From Bacillota bacterium (lineage in GTDB: Bacteria; Bacillota; UBA4882; UBA8346), in the NCBI GenBank assembly GCA_029974635.1, contig JARKQY010000007.1, forward strand, positions 124,001 to 188,000: a stretch of DNA of 64,000 nucleotides. Direction: 5' to 3'. The translations under genes were made by a program, and so were the position numbers. This document shows positions 43,669-52,720 of this stretch, piece after piece; within the stretch, counting starts at the first letter, position 1, and every line of letters begins with the position of its first letter. Below the pieces are notes generated by a model. It was not told the DNA's origin. It searched no databases and was given only the letters and a program-made list of their open reading frames with translations.

Positions 43669-44673
43669 TCAGATCATTTCAATAACTACGGCATGAGCAA
43701 TACAAGGAATGCTCTCTTTTTGCTGGTAAGAAAGGGGCGAAAGCAAAGCTCCGGTTGCCACAATTAGAATCCGCCGCAACTCGCCCCTTAGCATCCGTTT
43801 TAAAAAATGACCGTATGTTACTGTGGCCGAACAAGCGCAGCCGCTCCCTCCGGCAAAGACGGGTTGATCATTTCGATATATCAAAATGCCGCAATCGGTA
43901 AACCGGTCCGCCTGAATCGCAAATCCATGTTCCTTAAGCAAATCCGCGGCGATTCGGTACCCCACCCAGCCAAGATCTCCAGTGGCAATCAAGTCATAAT
44001 CATCCGGCTTGCGCTGGAAATCACGAAAATGGGCTTCAATAGTATCTACAGCCGCTGGAGCCATGGCTTCTCCCATATTAAACGGATCGGAAATCCCCAT
44101 ATCCACCACCCGTCCAATTGTAGCCCCGGTAACCCTGGGCCCGCCGCCAGCACCGGTTAATACGGCTGCCCCTGCTCCAGTTACAGTCCATTGAGCGGTA
44201 GGCGGTTTTTGGCTGCCGTATTCGGTGGGATACCGGTATTGTTTCTCAGCGGCGGCATTATGACTTGAGGTCGCGGCCAGCACTATTTGGGCGGACCCGC
44301 TATCTATCAGCTGCGCTCCCAAAGCCAGGCTTTCCATTGAACTGGAACAAGCGCCGTAAAGTCCCAGGAAGGGGGCTCCCAACCACCGCGCGGTAAAACT
44401 ACTGGAGATAATTTGATTCATTAAGTCCCCGCTTAAAAAAAACTGAATATCCGCTTTTTTAATGCCGGCCTTGGCCATTGCGGTATCACAAGCGTGTTCC
44501 AGAAATTTTTGTTCGGCCTTTTCGAAGCTCTCTTGTCCCAGCCAAATATCTCCATGCAAAATATCAAAATCATTTGCCAAAGCCCCTTCAGCTTCAAATG
44601 GACCACCGACTGCCGCCGCGCCCATAATAACCGGCTTGGAAGGAAAAACCCACGATCGATTTCCTTGTATCAC
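43669..44673 (-). CDS. spoVAD: Stage V sporulation protein AD (SpoVAD)
   Basis: A 334-residue thiolase-fold protein that binds dipicolinic acid in the SpoVA channel. [36 protein letters not shown]-type helix [34 protein letters not shown] and [20 protein letters not shown] are family marks. It starts with GTG. Despite the ketoacyl-synthase fold, gene order makes SpoVAD certain. Confidence 0.95.
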   Translation of the reverse strand: MIQGNRSWVFPSKPVIMGAAAVGGPFEAEGALANDFDILHGDIWLGQESFEKAEQKFLEHACDTAMAKAGIKKADIQFFLSGDLMNQIISSSFTARWLGAPFLGLYGACSSSMESLALGAQLIDSGSAQIVLAATSSHNAAAEKQYRYPTEYGSQKPPTAQWTVTGAGAAVLTGAGGGPRVTGATIGRVVDMGISDPFNMGEAMAPAAVDTIEAHFRDFQRKPDDYDLIATGDLGWVGYRIAADLLKEHGFAIQADRFTDCGILIYRNDQPVFAGGSGCACSATVTYGHFLKRMLRGELRRILIVATGALLSPLSYQQKESIPCIAHAVVIEMI

Positions 44674-44734
44674 TCTAAAAGCACCTGCCCCCAGACGCCC
44701 AAGATGAAAGGCCTAAATCTAAGATCCCTTATTT

Positions 44735-45211
44735 TTAAAACCCTAAAGCATTCAAGGTCACTTTTATGATTGCCACTACAAAGGCCGCAAATACGCCGTA
44801 GACAATTACACAACCCGCCAGTTCAAACATTTTGCCGGCGACTCCCAAAACATACCCCTCACTACGGTGTTCAATGGCCGCCGAGGCAATGGAATTGGCA
44901 AAACCCGTTACCGGCACGGCGGTTCCGGCTCCACACCATTGGGCGAGAGTATCATATACACCAAAACCGGTTAATAAAACCGAAATTATAATCAACACCG
45001 CCACTGTGGGATTCCCGGCATCGATTTCGTTAAAACCGAAATAAGTGATGAATACCCACTGGATCCCCTGGCCAAGAGTGCAAATCGTTCCTCCAGCCAA
45101 AAAAGCCCGTAATAGATTGTTAAATACCGGGCGTTTAGGTTCTCTGGCTTTTGCAAAGTTTTGATACTTTTGCTGGGTTGGGGTTAATTTTTTGGTTTTG
45201 CGATTCGACAT
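44735..45211 (-). CDS. spoVAC: Stage V sporulation protein AC (SpoVAC)
   Basis: First gene of the spoVA set: 158 residues from the ATG at 45211 (AGGT seven bases upstream). A soluble, lysine-rich N-terminus (TPTQQKYQNFAKAREPKRP) leads into four membrane helices with RAFLAGGTICTLGQGIQWVF and LAQWCGAGTAVPVTGFANSIASAAIEHRSEG. Bacillus SpoVAC is a mechanosensitive channel for dipicolinic acid. The longer frame start at 45259 has no support. Confidence 0.95.
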   Translation of the reverse strand: MSNRKTKKLTPTQQKYQNFAKAREPKRPVFNNLLRAFLAGGTICTLGQGIQWVFITYFGFNEIDAGNPTVAVLIIISVLLTGFGVYDTLAQWCGAGTAVPVTGFANSIASAAIEHRSEGYVLGVAGKMFELAGCVIVYGVFAAFVVAIIKVTLNALGF

Positions 45212-45471
45212 GGTTTTACCTGTTAAAATAGTTAAACATACTGTCATTTCCCTTATCATTTATAAAGCTATTATGATTTTTTTTCGAAGCAATAATCCCA
45301 GTTTTCAAATGAAATTAATCCCATTTGGTGGATTAATAACCAATTCCTTTGTTGATAGTGATGTTCTTGAATTTTTTGTAAAGACAATAAATATTTTACT
45401 TGCAAAGATATCCATTACTGATAGAATAAAAATAGCGTCCAGGTAATATTTTGTAATAAAGGAGGTTTTTA

Positions 45472-46368
45472 ATGAAAAAAGCCTTGTTGTTAAATTTTGT
45501 AGTTATCTGTATGCTTGTAGGTTGTGGGGGGGGACCCCCGGATAGAAGCACCGGGATGCGGGTGACTTTGGTTACCAGAAATACATCTGCTGCTTCGGTT
45601 TCCAATGTGCTTACCGCCCATGCAGTGGTTCCCGGCACCACTACCAAATTTTTCGGTATTGCTCGCAACGGTTATGTAATTATGTACAATGAGTTTCAAA
45701 TCACCTCCCTTCGTTTTGACGGAACCGAAGTTCTTTCGGAAACATCAGATGGTGATTATACATGGTATATTACCGCCACTCCCAGCCAGCCAAGTTGCAA
45801 TATAGAGCTTGGTCATGGAATTATTCGGCCTTACGATCCTGATACTCCTGGAAAATACCGAATCCGGGTTGACTTCCACGACCTTGACGGGATTTATCAA
45901 GATCTAAGTTTCGAGGGGATAGCCGTTTATTACGGCGGGATCTGGTTTACCAACCCCCTAATGGAGAATACCGACTCTCTTATTTGCAGTCAAGGCTACA
46001 GTTTTAATCCGGATGGAACCCTTACGCCAGTAAGTAATAAAGATGCTGCCGATTTATATTTGGGTGATCAAAATTCACTTGACCAAAATTACTTGTTAGC
46101 GAAAAATGGGATTACAAAATTGGACTGGAACTATGAACAAATTGCTAATTATCTCACTTTTAACCCTGATAGCTATACATATCAGCCACGATTAAACGTG
46201 CAATTGATACCAAGCCAAAGTGTTCAAGATAGTCCGTTCGGGATATACCTTGTAAAATGTCAAAATGGATATGCAAAATTTGTAGTTTCATCGATATATG
46301 ATCCTGCAGACCAACTTACCGGTTGGTACGACTTTACAACTACAAACGAATTCACCAATTTTGACTAA
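45472..46368 (+). CDS. Secreted lipoprotein
   Basis: A 298-residue protein with a lipoprotein signal: MKKALLLNFVVICMLVGCGGG, lipobox LVGC with the cysteine at 18. The mature part is beta-rich and acidic, with no family I recognise; a central region (YTWYITATPSQPSCNIELGHGIIRP) and a C-terminal YQPRLNVQLIPSQS stand out. AAAGGAGG lies before the ATG. It faces the ferredoxin protein gene across a terminator. Confidence 0.75.
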   Translation: MKKALLLNFVVICMLVGCGGGPPDRSTGMRVTLVTRNTSAASVSNVLTAHAVVPGTTTKFFGIARNGYVIMYNEFQITSLRFDGTEVLSETSDGDYTWYITATPSQPSCNIELGHGIIRPYDPDTPGKYRIRVDFHDLDGIYQDLSFEGIAVYYGGIWFTNPLMENTDSLICSQGYSFNPDGTLTPVSNKDAADLYLGDQNSLDQNYLLAKNGITKLDWNYEQIANYLTFNPDSYTYQPRLNVQLIPSQSVQDSPFGIYLVKCQNGYAKFVVSSIYDPADQLTGWYDFTTTNEFTNFD

Positions 46369-46386
46369 ATTTATGACTTATATCAA

Positions 46387-46414
46387 AAAAACAGCCCTTA
46401 CATCAGGCTGTTTT
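46387..46414. terminator. Bidirectional intrinsic terminator
   Basis: AAAACAGCC and GGCTGTTTT form a nine-base-pair stem between two convergent genes, with A/T runs on both sides. Confidence 0.85.
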
Positions 46415-46428
46415 TCCTCTATTTACTT

Positions 46429-47148
46429 TTATTCCTTGATGATCTCCCCATCCGTGCCAATGGTAAACACATTCCAGGGAATCATTTTACCGCTGTTTAG
46501 CAAGGCTTGTTTCACCGCATTGACAATTCCGCCGCAGCACGGAACTTCCATCCGGAGCACCGTGATGCTTTTAATCTCATTTTGGTTGAGAATCGCGGTA
46601 AATTTTTCGGCGTAGTTTTCATCATCCAGTTTCGGACACCCGATCAGGGTAATCTTATTTTTCATAAAATCGCTATGAATATTAGCGTATGCATAAGCGG
46701 TGCAATCGGCGGCCACCAACAAATGAGCATTTCTCAGATACGGCGCATGGGCGGGAACCAGTTTAATCTGGCAGGGCCATTGCCGCAACTCCGAACTCAT
46801 TGCAGCCGGATGGAAAGCAGGAACATCCGGCATTTCCGTTTTCCGTTCCATGGTCTTGAGCTGAACACCCGGACAGCCTTGGGTCAGTCTTTCCGCTTGA
46901 GGAATATTGGTTATGCTCTGGCGCTTTTGCACGGCCACCTCATCAAATACCGCCGCTTCCCGTTCCTCTATCTCAATGGCCCCGGCCGGGCATTCCGGAA
47001 GACAAGCCCCCAGACCGTCGCAGTATGATTCGGAGATCAGCCTGGCTTTGCCATCTATCAGTTGCAAAGCCCCCTCATGGCAGGCGGAGATACATAACCC
47101 GCAGCCGTTGCATTTCGCTTCATCAATCTTTACAATTTTTCGCTTCAC
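46429..47148 (-). CDS. Ferredoxin-domain protein linked to a Crp/Fnr regulator
   Basis: A 239-residue cytoplasmic protein. The N-terminal ferredoxin domain has one full cluster site (C13, C16, C19, C23) and a second, odd one (C43, C49, C53, pattern CDGLGACLPEC). The C-terminal part has further cysteines (LLVAADCTAYAYAN, ITLIGCPKL, MEVPCCGG). This type of protein is usually next to an Fnr-like regulator and redox enzymes in clostridia. It starts with GTG and is divergent from that regulator. Role unknown; redox or nitrosative stress is likely from context. Confidence 0.82.
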   Translation of the reverse strand: MKRKIVKIDEAKCNGCGLCISACHEGALQLIDGKARLISESYCDGLGACLPECPAGAIEIEEREAAVFDEVAVQKRQSITNIPQAERLTQGCPGVQLKTMERKTEMPDVPAFHPAAMSSELRQWPCQIKLVPAHAPYLRNAHLLVAADCTAYAYANIHSDFMKNKITLIGCPKLDDENYAEKFTAILNQNEIKSITVLRMEVPCCGGIVNAVKQALLNSGKMIPWNVFTIGTDGEIIKE

Positions 47149-47252
47149 TTGTAATCGCCTCTTTCAAATTTAAGATTTCTTAACTCTGCGTCTCGGCGCG
47201 AGCAAATGTTTTAATAACTTTGACGTAACCATTATAAAAAAATCAGTTAATC

Positions 47253-47281
47253 TTGCTTTCGTATTTTTATTGTACTACAAT
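47253..47281 (+). promoter_or_regulatory. Promoter of the Crp/Fnr gene
   Basis: TTGCTT (47253-47258) and TACAAT (47276-47281) are 17 bases apart. The palindrome at 47297 lies just after the expected transcript start. Confidence 0.65.
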
Positions 47282-47296
47282 AATAAATAATTATAT

Positions 47297-47310
47297 GTAA
47301 CCCAGGTTAC
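47297..47310. promoter_or_regulatory. Palindromic operator GTAACC-CA-GGTTAC
   Basis: A perfect six-base inverted repeat, placed between the predicted transcript start and the first codon of the Crp/Fnr gene, so it probably serves autoregulation. It resembles the GTAAC-N4-GTTAC motif that I recall for HcpR-type regulators. Another half site, GTAACC, is at 47225. Confidence 0.6.
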
Positions 47311-47329
47311 TAAATTGGTGGTGAAGAAT

Positions 47330-48022
47330 ATGCTGCAAAAATGGCGGCAGTCATTGGCATCTTGCCGGTTATTCCAAAACATTCCATTCGATGAATTGAA
47401 TGAGATCCTTCACTGTCTGGGTGTAATGCCCAAAGAATTTCGTAAGAATGAGTTCGTTACCTTGGAGGGAGATTCTTTCTCCGGCATAGGGGTGATTCTT
47501 TCGGGCCGTGTGGCGGTGACCCGGGAAAATGCTTCCGGCAACCGGGTTATCATGCTTTTTTTGCATCCCGGGGAAATTTTCGGGGAGATTGCGGCATTTG
47601 CAGATGACGGTGTCTGGCCGGCTACAGTCTTAGCCCTGGAGGATTGCGCCATATTATTCCTGCCTCCGCAAAAAATCGTCGGTTATTGCCGGCGGCAATG
47701 TCCCAACCATCGTTTATTGATTGCCAATATGTTAAAAATGGTTTCCAATCGGGCTCTATATCTGTCTAAAAAGATCGAATACCTGTCCAAAAAAAGTTTA
47801 AGGTCTAAAATTGCCGCTTATTTACTGGATGAATCTCTCAAACACGGCCGGAACACTTTTATGCTGCGGATGAACCGGAATGAGCTGGCTGAATTTTTAA
47901 ATATCGCCAGACCAAGCCTTTCCAGGGAGATGAGCCGGATGCGCGATGAGGGGATCATGGATTTTCACAAGGGATCCATTAAAATTAAAGATATTAATGC
48001 ACTGAAACTTGAGGCCGAGTAG
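47330..48022 (+). CDS. Crp/Fnr-family transcriptional regulator
   Basis: A 230-residue regulator: cyclic-nucleotide-like sensory domain (EGDSFSGIGVILSGRVAVTRE, LHPGEIFGEIAAFADDG), long dimer helix and C-terminal winged helix (MNRNELAEFLNIARPSLSREMSRMRDEG). It lacks the N-terminal cysteine cluster of Fnr, so it may sense heme, NO or another ligand, as in the HcpR group. The ATG at 47330 has GGTGGTG upstream; in-frame TTG and GTG codons at 47315-47321 overlap that site. Confidence 0.88.
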   Translation: MLQKWRQSLASCRLFQNIPFDELNEILHCLGVMPKEFRKNEFVTLEGDSFSGIGVILSGRVAVTRENASGNRVIMLFLHPGEIFGEIAAFADDGVWPATVLALEDCAILFLPPQKIVGYCRRQCPNHRLLIANMLKMVSNRALYLSKKIEYLSKKSLRSKIAAYLLDESLKHGRNTFMLRMNRNELAEFLNIARPSLSREMSRMRDEGIMDFHKGSIKIKDINALKLEAE

Positions 48023-48086
48023 CAAATTTTTATAAATATTCTTTACTTGAATATTAAATCAACCGGGTATTTAACGTTTGGTCCAG

Positions 48087-48332
48087 CTAAATCTCCTCTA
48101 CCCATATACAATTAGTACGATAGTCAACCCCCACCACCCGGTAGGTCAGATCATCATCGAATAAATTCGGCCCAACCACTTCCTCATCATCATACTTCCA
48201 TAAAAAAGGTATACCACCGGTTAATTTGATCCGTTTCAATGAAGTTTCCACCGGAGTTAAATATATGCAGTTTTGGCGATCACACGGCAGGGAATCAATC
48301 CAAAAAAGAAGTTCATGACCGTTTTCCAGCAT
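48087..48332 (-). CDS. Hypothetical 81-residue protein
   Basis: From the ATG at 48332 (GGGAGG nine bases upstream) the product has 81 residues, beta-rich, with LFWIDSLPCDRQNCIYLTPVET and FDDDLTYRVVGVDYRTNCIWVEEI. Three cysteines are present. No family recognised. It is convergent with the regulator gene. Confidence 0.6.
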   Translation of the reverse strand: MLENGHELLFWIDSLPCDRQNCIYLTPVETSLKRIKLTGGIPFLWKYDDEEVVGPNLFDDDLTYRVVGVDYRTNCIWVEEI

Positions 48333-48482
48333 TCGGCCAATCACCCTCCCCTACTAATTATTCACCATAGTATATGAAGGATGTTACCGGAAGAACTCGT
48401 TTGGCTAGGAATTTTCATTCCGACAGTAAGTGGGAGGGTAAGATTTTCGTTTAATTTGGCTAAAATATTTATGTAATTTTAA

Positions 48483-48511
48483 TTGATTCGCTCCAGGAAT
48501 TGTATTACACT
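48483..48511 (+). promoter_or_regulatory. Promoter of murJ
   Basis: TTGATT (48483-48488) and TACACT (48506-48511) with a 17-base spacer, about 75 bases before the murJ start. Confidence 0.7.
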
Positions 48512-48586
48512 ATGGAGGAAAACTCAAAATATTAAATTGGAATCATATTGTCAAATACCCAAGCCGAACCCTCAAAGGAGTATCCG

Positions 48587-50173
48587 ATGAATACCACCCA
48601 CGCTAAAAACGCCGCTAAAGCGGCCGGACTAATATCATTGATGTATTTGGTCAGCCGCCTCCTGGGTTTTGTGCGGGAAAGTCAAGCAGGAAGCCTTTTT
48701 AACCGCTTTGAAACCGACGCTTTTTTTGCGGCCTTTGTTATCCCCGATGTCATGTACTATCTACTGGTCGGCGGGGCATTGTCCGCGGCCTTCATCCCCA
48801 TTTTTACCGAGTACCTCACCAAGGGGCAGGAGGAAGAAGGTTGGAAAGTCGCCAGCACTTTTATTAATATCGTAGTTCTTATTTTAGCTGTGCTTACCAT
48901 TTTAGGGGTTACTTTCACTGAGTGGTTGACCCCGTTGGTAGCTCCCCATTTTAAAGCCGACAAACTAAACCTTTTGGTTGAATTAACCCGGATTATGTTT
49001 CCGGCTGTGTGTTTTACCGCTTTGGCCGGTTTAGTCGGCGGTGTTTCAAATTCTTACCGCCGCTTTCTTGGACCGGCGCTGGGCCCCAATGTATATAATA
49101 TCGGGATCATCTTGGGGGCGGCCCTATTAGGAACGCGATTCGGAATCAAAGGAATGGCCGTCGGAGTTGTGGCGGGGGCTGTCGGGAATTTCCTGACCCA
49201 GGTTTTATTCTTGCGGCAAGCCGGAGGTAAACATTACCGGTTCGGGTATATTGACTTAAAGAATCCCGGATTTAAACGAATGCTCCTTTTATGGGTTCCC
49301 GCATTAATCGGGCTTTCGGCTGACCAAATCAACTTTTGGGCCACTACTGCCATGGCCTCCAAATTACCCGAAGGAGGAATCACCGCGATCCGGTTCGCCA
49401 GCCGTTTAATACTGCTTCCCATCGGAATTTTTGCCGCCGGGGTTTCAACCGCGTTCTTCCCTTTGCTTTCCAGTCTGGCCACGGAGAAAAAAATCGACGC
49501 CTATAAAGATACCCTCTCCTTTTCGTTGCGGTCCATCTTTTTTATGATGATTCCAGCGGGAATCGGCTTGATGGTATTAAGAGAACCCATCGTAATGCTG
49601 CTTTTTGAACGGATGAAATTTACCCATAGCGACACTATTTTAACATCAGAAGCCCTACTCTTTTATAGCCTCGCCATTTTTGCACCCGCAGCGGTTCTTA
49701 TGCTGCCCAGAGCATTTTATTCGCTACAGGATACGAAAACACCGGTCATTGTCAGTTTTATAGCGGTAGGCTCCAGTATTTTTCTAAACTGGTTCTTTCT
49801 TAACCATACCTCCCTCGGGGTAAAAGGCTTTGCCCTTTCTTATACCATCATGGGATTGATTAATATGCTATTGCTGACGGAAATTTTGAGGCGCAAAATT
49901 GGCGGAATTAGAGGACGTCATATTGGACGATCTTTCTTGAAATCCCTTACTGCTTCGCTGGCTATGGGAGGAGTTATTTATGTTATGATGTTGTTCTCCG
50001 AAGCATTTGTCAAACAGCACGGCCATTTAGGTGCGGCCTTAATTATTTTTGCGGGTATGCTTATCGGCGGAATTACTTTTCTGGCTGTCGCCTGGCTGCT
50101 AAAGATGGATGAATTGCAGATGGTTGTCCGTTTTATTCGCAAACGTCTTTTCCCATCAAAGAAAGAGGCTTAA
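48587..50173 (+). CDS. murJ: Lipid II flippase MurJ (MviN)
   Basis: A 528-residue MOP-family transporter with about 14 membrane helices that flips lipid II for peptidoglycan synthesis. SRLLGFVRESQAGSLFNRFETDAFFAAFVIPDVMYYLLVGGALSAAFIPIFTEYL, RIMFPAVCFTALAGLVGG and ARAFYSLQDTKTPV match MurJ. The start is the ATG at 48587 (AAAGGAG six bases upstream); an upstream TTG at 48548 lacks a site. No partner gene follows closely. Confidence 0.93.
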   Translation: MNTTHAKNAAKAAGLISLMYLVSRLLGFVRESQAGSLFNRFETDAFFAAFVIPDVMYYLLVGGALSAAFIPIFTEYLTKGQEEEGWKVASTFINIVVLILAVLTILGVTFTEWLTPLVAPHFKADKLNLLVELTRIMFPAVCFTALAGLVGGVSNSYRRFLGPALGPNVYNIGIILGAALLGTRFGIKGMAVGVVAGAVGNFLTQVLFLRQAGGKHYRFGYIDLKNPGFKRMLLLWVPALIGLSADQINFWATTAMASKLPEGGITAIRFASRLILLPIGIFAAGVSTAFFPLLSSLATEKKIDAYKDTLSFSLRSIFFMMIPAGIGLMVLREPIVMLLFERMKFTHSDTILTSEALLFYSLAIFAPAAVLMLPRAFYSLQDTKTPVIVSFIAVGSSIFLNWFFLNHTSLGVKGFALSYTIMGLINMLLLTEILRRKIGGIRGRHIGRSFLKSLTASLAMGGVIYVMMLFSEAFVKQHGHLGAALIIFAGMLIGGITFLAVAWLLKMDELQMVVRFIRKRLFPSKKEA

Positions 50174-50332
50174 TCTTGAGTGGCCCTCAAAAAATAAGTA
50201 TTTTTGTATTTATCTTTCCCCTGGATTTTTAAAATATCTTGCGAGTACTATATAAATCCAATATAATTAAATGGTTTAATGCCTGAGAATTGCCTTTCCT
50301 AAAAGAAGTGTGATCAACTCTGTGCTTAACAC

Positions 50333-50344
50333 AAGTGTACACTT
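50333..50344. promoter_or_regulatory. Perfect 12-base palindrome AAGTGTACACTT
   Basis: A perfect palindrome about 100 bases before the TVP38 gene and just before the long inverted repeat; a possible operator. Confidence 0.4.
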
Positions 50345-50351
50345 TTTCCTA

Positions 50352-50420
50352 AGAAGTTATGTGAAAAAGCAAGGTGAATAATTTTGTTTTACTGAAAGGA
50401 ACCTTTTTCACATAACTTCT
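50352..50420 (+). repeat. 18-base-pair perfect inverted repeat before the TVP38 gene
   Basis: AGAAGTTATGTGAAAAAG (50352-50369) and its exact complement (50403-50420) are 33 bases apart, ending eight bases before the ribosome site AGGAGG. In RNA this would form a strong hairpin beside the start region. Confidence 0.7.
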
Positions 50421-50440
50421 AAATTACAGGAGGTTAATAC

Positions 50441-51193
50441 ATGAAAAAACAAAAAGTGCAGCTAGGAATTCACTTGATTATATTAATTGTGTTTATTGCC
50501 TTAGTTGCCTTTATATCAATAAAATACGGCCCCGGAATTATTAAAATCATCCGGAATCCGGACCGTTTCCGGGATTTCCTGGCTTCTTATAAATCCATCA
50601 GTATATTGGTGTTTATATTTTTTCAAATCCTTCAAGTGGTTATTGCAGCCATTCCCGGTGAATTTACTCAGCTTGCCGGCGGTTATGTGTATGGAACCTT
50701 GTTCGGTACTATTTATTCCACGGTAGGAATCTTGCTGGGCGCAATAATTGCTTTTTATGCCTCGCGTCTCATCGGGTTCCGCCTGGTAAAAGATTTAGTC
50801 CCGGAAAAAAATCTAGAAAAATTCAACTTTCTAATTAATAATCCCAAGTCGGAAATTACCATGTTCATCTTGTTTTTAATTCCGGGGACTCCCAAAGATA
50901 TTCTGGTTTATCTGGCAGGATTAACCCCCATCAAACCGTCTTATTTTTTTGTGATCTTTATTGTGGCAAGATTTCCGTTTATTCTAGTCTCATCCTTTGT
51001 TGGAGCGCATATTAAAGAACAGAATTATTTACCGGTTGCAATTATTTCCGGGATTGTCGGCACATTGTTTGTTCTCGGTCTTATTTATAAGGATAGGGTA
51101 ATTAATATCGTTCACAAGCTGGGTCCACTTTATAAAGATAAATTAACTCGAGTTTGGCTTAAGCTGTTCTCGGGGAAAAAAGGTTCATCATAA
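50441..51193 (+). CDS. TVP38/TMEM64 (DedA-like) family membrane protein
   Basis: A 250-residue protein with about six membrane helices. The VTT-domain signature is visible: AIPGEFTQLAGGYVYGTLFGTIYSTVGILLGAIIAFYASRLIGFRLV and the later FLIPGTPKDILVYLAGLTPI. Relatives are lipid scramblases or affect envelope homeostasis. AGGAGG precedes the ATG. Its last six bases overlap the end of the convergent epimerase gene. Confidence 0.9.
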   Translation: MKKQKVQLGIHLIILIVFIALVAFISIKYGPGIIKIIRNPDRFRDFLASYKSISILVFIFFQILQVVIAAIPGEFTQLAGGYVYGTLFGTIYSTVGILLGAIIAFYASRLIGFRLVKDLVPEKNLEKFNFLINNPKSEITMFILFLIPGTPKDILVYLAGLTPIKPSYFFVIFIVARFPFILVSSFVGAHIKEQNYLPVAIISGIVGTLFVLGLIYKDRVINIVHKLGPLYKDKLTRVWLKLFSGKKGSS

Positions 51194-52651
51194 CTCTGCC
51201 TGAATACTGTCGAAATCCCATACTTGAGCAAAAAAAGGATTACGGGAGGCAATTTCTTCATAGTTCCATGGCGGCGGAACGCATTCCGGGCACCAATGAC
51301 CCGCTTTTAGAATTAAATACGGGCTTGCTTCAAATACATGCCCAAATTCGCAGCGCCATAGCAGTTTTGTCCGTAAATCCCCCGGAGTCATTCCTGTAGA
51401 TAAGCATTCCCCGCCCCTAAATCGGGCAGCCAACTTCATATCGGAAATATCCAGTTTATTTTCCGGTTTCCGCTCATCGTAACCATGATTAAGCCTTTCC
51501 GGCTCCAAGTCAGACCGGTTGATTGCATCGTCCCAATCCGGAATTGCCGTAAATTCCCGCAGTGATCCATAGAAAGCGTGAATTCTTGAGAGATCATTAT
51601 TCCGTACCCAAGCCATTGGACCGTCACCAGCAAAGGCCATTGGTTTAAAGATAAGCTGCTTAATAATCCATGGTGGAATGATCCTCCCCAGCTTGAGCCA
51701 ACGAAATACCTTCAACATGAACGGCAGATCATGAAGGATTTGACGGTAATGATCTTGCAGGGAATCACGTTGCTGCTGCAGATAGTTATTTAGCACATCG
51801 GCATCCTCATAGTATTGGCAATGAAAATTATGCAAACAAAACCATTTACGTTCCATTAATTTGCGATAATCTCCCAATCCCACCAGTTTAAAGACATCCC
51901 GCAAGTATTCCTCATAATAAAACCGGGCGGCAGGACCGCCGCTGGCATTATAAACCCTGCCCCAAAATTCTTCCGGAATCTTCGCCTCGCAGGCGTTGAC
52001 AATCATATAGCCGGCATCTCTTTTGGTAACCAGATCGCCATAGGTATCCAACGGCTGATGAAATAAGATCGGATCAAGCAATGAAAAAATGTTGGGTATC
52101 GCAATAAAACTCATTCGTAAAGAGACCCAGTATTTTAGGCCGGAATCAATCAAAGCCCGTTCGGCTGCTATTTTAGAAATAGAATATATATCAAAAACAC
52201 TTGGCTTCAAAGGATCGCCTACCCTACCAAGCCGGATTTTACCGCGCCGGTCGCCGGTCATAGCCACCGAACCAATATTTACAAACTTGATTCGTTGAGC
52301 CCCGCCGTTTTGCGCCTTGATGGCTTGGATAATATTCAATACTCCTTCATAATTAACTTTCCAGGCAAGTTCTGGCCGGCGGTCGGCAGCCGGAGAAATT
52401 AGCGCAGCCGTATTCAACACATAGTCCGCATCGCAAACCCCTTGATAAACATCTTGGTAACAACTGATATCTCCCCAAATAATTTTTACACCCGGCTCAT
52501 TTTTATATTTCCGGAAGAATTTTTTCCCGTGCTTATCCGGAAATAATAACAATATAATTTCAAAACGGTCTCGCCGCCGTAAAAGTTCTTGAAAAGCTTC
52601 CCCTCCCATGGAACCCGATGCCCCGGTTAAAAATACTGTTTTCTTGCCCAT
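51188..52651 (-). CDS. NAD-dependent epimerase/dehydratase fused to a zinc ribbon
   Basis: Residues 1-330 form an extended-SDR epimerase-like fold: KTVFLTGASGSMGGEAFQEL (cofactor loop) and the active-site YSISKIAAERAL with Tyr and Lys. The C-terminal 150 residues are not part of the usual family and end in a treble-clef-like zinc ribbon with C434, H438, C454 and C457 (WRCEFGHV ... HWCPEC). The gene is preceded by GGAG nine bases before the ATG at 52651; an upstream ATG at 52660 abuts that site. The TetR regulator gene lies 70 bases upstream in the same direction, so they may be cotranscribed. Substrate unknown. Confidence 0.8.
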   Translation of the reverse strand: MGKKTVFLTGASGSMGGEAFQELLRRRDRFEIILLLFPDKHGKKFFRKYKNEPGVKIIWGDISCYQDVYQGVCDADYVLNTAALISPAADRRPELAWKVNYEGVLNIIQAIKAQNGGAQRIKFVNIGSVAMTGDRRGKIRLGRVGDPLKPSVFDIYSISKIAAERALIDSGLKYWVSLRMSFIAIPNIFSLLDPILFHQPLDTYGDLVTKRDAGYMIVNACEAKIPEEFWGRVYNASGGPAARFYYEEYLRDVFKLVGLGDYRKLMERKWFCLHNFHCQYYEDADVLNNYLQQQRDSLQDHYRQILHDLPFMLKVFRWLKLGRIIPPWIIKQLIFKPMAFAGDGPMAWVRNNDLSRIHAFYGSLREFTAIPDWDDAINRSDLEPERLNHGYDERKPENKLDISDMKLAARFRGGECLSTGMTPGDLRTKLLWRCEFGHVFEASPYLILKAGHWCPECVPPPWNYEEIASRNPFFAQVWDFDSIQAEL

Positions 52652-52720
52652 AGATCTCATCTCCGTTTCGAATAATCGACCAAAATAGTTTCATGGTCTA
52701 TAAGAACCCAAAAAATTTTC

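Noticed and set aside
43669..44673. Beta-ketoacyl-ACP synthase III
   Set aside because: The fold is similar, but gene order spoVAC-AD-AE and the N-terminal motif identify SpoVAD.
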